Source: Bacteroidetes bacterium RIFCSPLOWO2_12_FULL_35_15 (lineage in GTDB: Bacteria > Bacteroidota > Bacteroidia > 2-12-FULL-35-15). From it: a stretch of 64,000 bases of DNA. The notes below the pieces were generated by a model. That model was not told where the DNA came from. It worked only from the letters and a program-made list of their open reading frames with translations, and searched no databases. The position numbers and the translations under genes were made by a program. Location: NCBI GenBank assembly GCA_001769385.1, contig MEPB01000019.1, forward strand, positions 186,001-250,000, written 5' to 3'. This document shows positions 62,656-64,000 of this stretch, piece by piece. Positions within the stretch are counted from its first letter, which is position 1. Each line of letters opens with the position of its first letter.

Positions 62656-62683
62656 TGTATCTTTTTAAAATACTTACGTTATA
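62656..62683 (+). promoter_or_regulatory. Shared promoter-like motif before the second sigma gene
   Basis: TGTATCTTTT, 8 bases, TTACGTTATA, 23 bases before the sigma ATG. Identical end 10-mers and spacing to 62191-62218; similar to 2259-2287. Confidence 0.5.
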
Positions 62684-62706
62684 TTTCGAAACACAGTAAA
62701 AAATTT

Positions 62707-63273
62707 ATGCTGCAAACATCAAAATATCATGCAACTAAAACCGATCTGGCCAATGAACTTGTTCAGGTGGAAGATGCAAAAAAAAATCCTGCAAAGTTTG
62801 CTGTGTTATATGATAAATATTATGAGCAGATATTCCGTTTTATTTATCAGCGTTTAGATGATAAAGAACAAGCATTTGATGCCACACAACAGGTTTTTGT
62901 AAAAGCATTGGAAAATTTGCATAAATATGAATTTCGCGGAGTGCCTTTTGCATCATGGCTTTACCGGATTGCATCAAGTGAAGTGAATAATTTATTCCGT
63001 TCACAAAAGGCACAACGTACTGTAAATATTGATTCGGTTAGCATTTACGGAATAATAGAAGAAATTCAGGAAAGTAAAATTGAAGAGTATCACGATAAAA
63101 TAGTTGCCATTATTGCCGAGAACTTAGAAGAAGACGAATTGCAATTGATCGAGATGCGCTTTTTCGAAAAACGATCTTTTAAAGAAATGGGAGAAATACT
63201 GGAGATCACCGAAAATAATGCAAAAGTAAAAACATATCGGATCTTAGATAAATTGAAAAAAATAATTAAATAG
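62707..63273 (+). CDS. ECF-type RNA polymerase sigma factor, paralogue
   Basis: 188 residues from ATG. Region 2 covers about residues 31-97 (FAVLYDKYYEQIFRFIYQRL, FRGVPFASWLYRIASSEVNN) and region 4 about 134-187 (EEDELQLIEMRFFEKRSFKE, ITENNAKVKTYRILDKLKKI). It is a clear paralogue of the sigma factor at 2308: the conserved blocks agree nearly residue for residue, and the linker between them diverges. It follows the TonB-like gene by 54 bases and precedes a membrane protein with the same N-terminal tail as the partner of the first sigma factor. Confidence 0.94.
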   Translation: MLQTSKYHATKTDLANELVQVEDAKKNPAKFAVLYDKYYEQIFRFIYQRLDDKEQAFDATQQVFVKALENLHKYEFRGVPFASWLYRIASSEVNNLFRSQKAQRTVNIDSVSIYGIIEEIQESKIEEYHDKIVAIIAENLEEDELQLIEMRFFEKRSFKEMGEILEITENNAKVKTYRILDKLKKIIK

Positions 63274-63353
63274 TTTCACCACAAAACGCGATAGAAAAAA
63301 ACTTTGCGCCTTTGCGGCAAAAAAGAAAAAACATAGCATATACAAATTACAAA

Positions 63354-64000
63354 ATGAAAAGAAAAGTAAATATAAACCGCCCTGAGATTAGCTCTGAAGA
63401 AATTGCACAGCGAAAAAATTTCGATTCGGTTTTGAAAAATCATGCAAACATCAGTGGGAAACCTTTGTTTAAAAAGCCTTGGTTTTTATCCAGCGTGATT
63501 GTTGCAACAGTAGCTATTGTTACCTCAGTTGTATTGTTGAACCAGGATACAAAACACGAGGTGCCAGATCCAATCGCAACCAACCTACAGCAAGAGATTA
63601 ACAGCGAGTTGGAATTCTATAGAAAAGAAGAAGCAAAGCCCTGTATCAGTCCTCCTTTAAAAGATGTGAATGTGCCTTATACAACTTTTAAAGTTATAGC
63701 CGAAAAAGGTGCGAATCTTGATTTTAAAACCGGTTCGAAATTAGTTGTTCCGAAAAATTCTTTTGTTGACGAAAACGGCAAGCTGGTCAAAGGTGAAATA
63801 GAATTGCGTTACCGTGAGTTTCATGATCCTATTGATTTTTTCGTTTCAGGTATTCCAATGACATACGATAGTGCAGGAGTAACCTATCAATTTGAATCTG
63901 CAGGTATGATGGAAATGCTGGCTTACCAGGATGGAAAACCTCTGAATATGGCTCCTGAAAAAGCAATTAATGTGGAGTTAGCATCCAACTATAAAGGAAC
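63354..64000 (+). CDS. Membrane protein following the second sigma factor, 3' end beyond window
   Basis: The frame starts at an ATG at 63354 and is open to the window end (215 codons). The cytoplasmic tail has NINRPEISSEEIAQRKNF, then PLFKKPWF, a membrane segment (SSVIVATVAIVTSVVLLN), and an extracytoplasmic part from about residue 70. That part has VPKNSFVDENGKLVKGEIEL, RYREFHDPIDFFVSGIPM and FESAGMMEMLAYQDGKPL, a beta-rich domain repeated in Bacteroidota proteins that I cannot name. The tail matches the small protein at 2955. A sensor or anti-sigma role for the neighbouring sigma factor is plausible. It begins 80 bases after the sigma stop; AACTTTGCGCCTTTGCGG, a repeat remnant, lies between. 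Confidence 0.8.
   Translation, partial: MKRKVNINRPEISSEEIAQRKNFDSVLKNHANISGKPLFKKPWFLSSVIVATVAIVTSVVLLNQDTKHEVPDPIATNLQQEINSELEFYRKEEAKPCISPPLKDVNVPYTTFKVIAEKGANLDFKTGSKLVVPKNSFVDENGKLVKGEIELRYREFHDPIDFFVSGIPMTYDSAGVTYQFESAGMMEMLAYQDGKPLNMAPEKAINVELASNYKG

Noticed and set aside
4676-62683. CRISPR array
   Set aside because: The repeats are dispersed between genes, differ in family and are never regularly spaced with spacers.

Overview
The window is a stretch of chromosome from an AT-rich member of the Bacteroidota. The evidence is about ten proteins with type IX secretion (T9SS) C-terminal sorting domains, two T9SS-related components (a PorP/SprF-family protein and PorZ), MqnE of the futalosine menaquinone route, a DUF4421 protein, promoters resembling the TAnnTTTG box and almost no Shine-Dalgarno sequences. 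A Chitinophagales/Sphingobacteriales-like lineage is plausible, but the sequence alone does not settle it. I see no phage, plasmid, integrase, transposase or CRISPR array. About 50 genes are called, with one tRNA-Arg(CCG).

Layout. 1-4.6 kb: the end of a RecB-type nuclease, a lipoprotein that is almost only a T9SS type B sorting domain facing a PorP/SprF protein, an ECF sigma factor with a small membrane protein and an OmpA protein, and an orphan OmpR-type regulator. 4.8-11 kb: mqnE, a MaoC-like gene between repeat copies, pntAB and a glycerophosphodiesterase. 11-19 kb: secreted and envelope proteins (Asp-box T9SS protein, DUF2179 membrane protein, beta-barrel, T9SS thioredoxin, SnoaL-like protein, beta-propeller lipoprotein). 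19-27 kb: an ABC permease fused to an M1 peptidase with its ATPase, and a GH3/beta-lactamase fusion. 27-32.5 kb: mutL, two rhomboid proteases and an endonuclease/exonuclease/phosphatase protein. 32.8-44.7 kb: T9SS cargo, tRNA-Arg, porZ-recO, a T9SS cupredoxin, then a run of TPR, M1 peptidase, TonB-like protein, a 35-codon ORF and DUF4421. 45-52 kb: pbpC, an HU gene, a second T9SS thioredoxin, an unknown secreted protein and pepT. 52-64 kb: DUF6495, a U32 protein coupled to a ferredoxin, a YhbP-like protein, tryptophanase, a broken T9SS gene and an intact one, fumarylacetoacetase, an ADP-forming acyl-CoA synthetase, a second TonB-like protein, and a second ECF sigma factor with its membrane protein, cut by the window end.

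How the parts relate. Most of the content is cell envelope and secretion: T9SS machinery, its cargo, peptidoglycan enzymes and surface peptidases. Central metabolism is represented by pntAB, mqnE, tnaA, fahA and the acyl-CoA synthetase. The best candidate for an under-described system is a repeated module near each end of the window. Each copy has an ECF sigma factor followed by a membrane protein sharing a short cytoplasmic tail (N-I-x-x-P...E-x-I...K-x-F), and the upstream regions share a motif that also precedes the neighbouring TonB-like gene. The second theme is a dense set of short inverted-repeat elements between genes. One of them is nested inside another, which can be seen by comparing two copies of the outer element.
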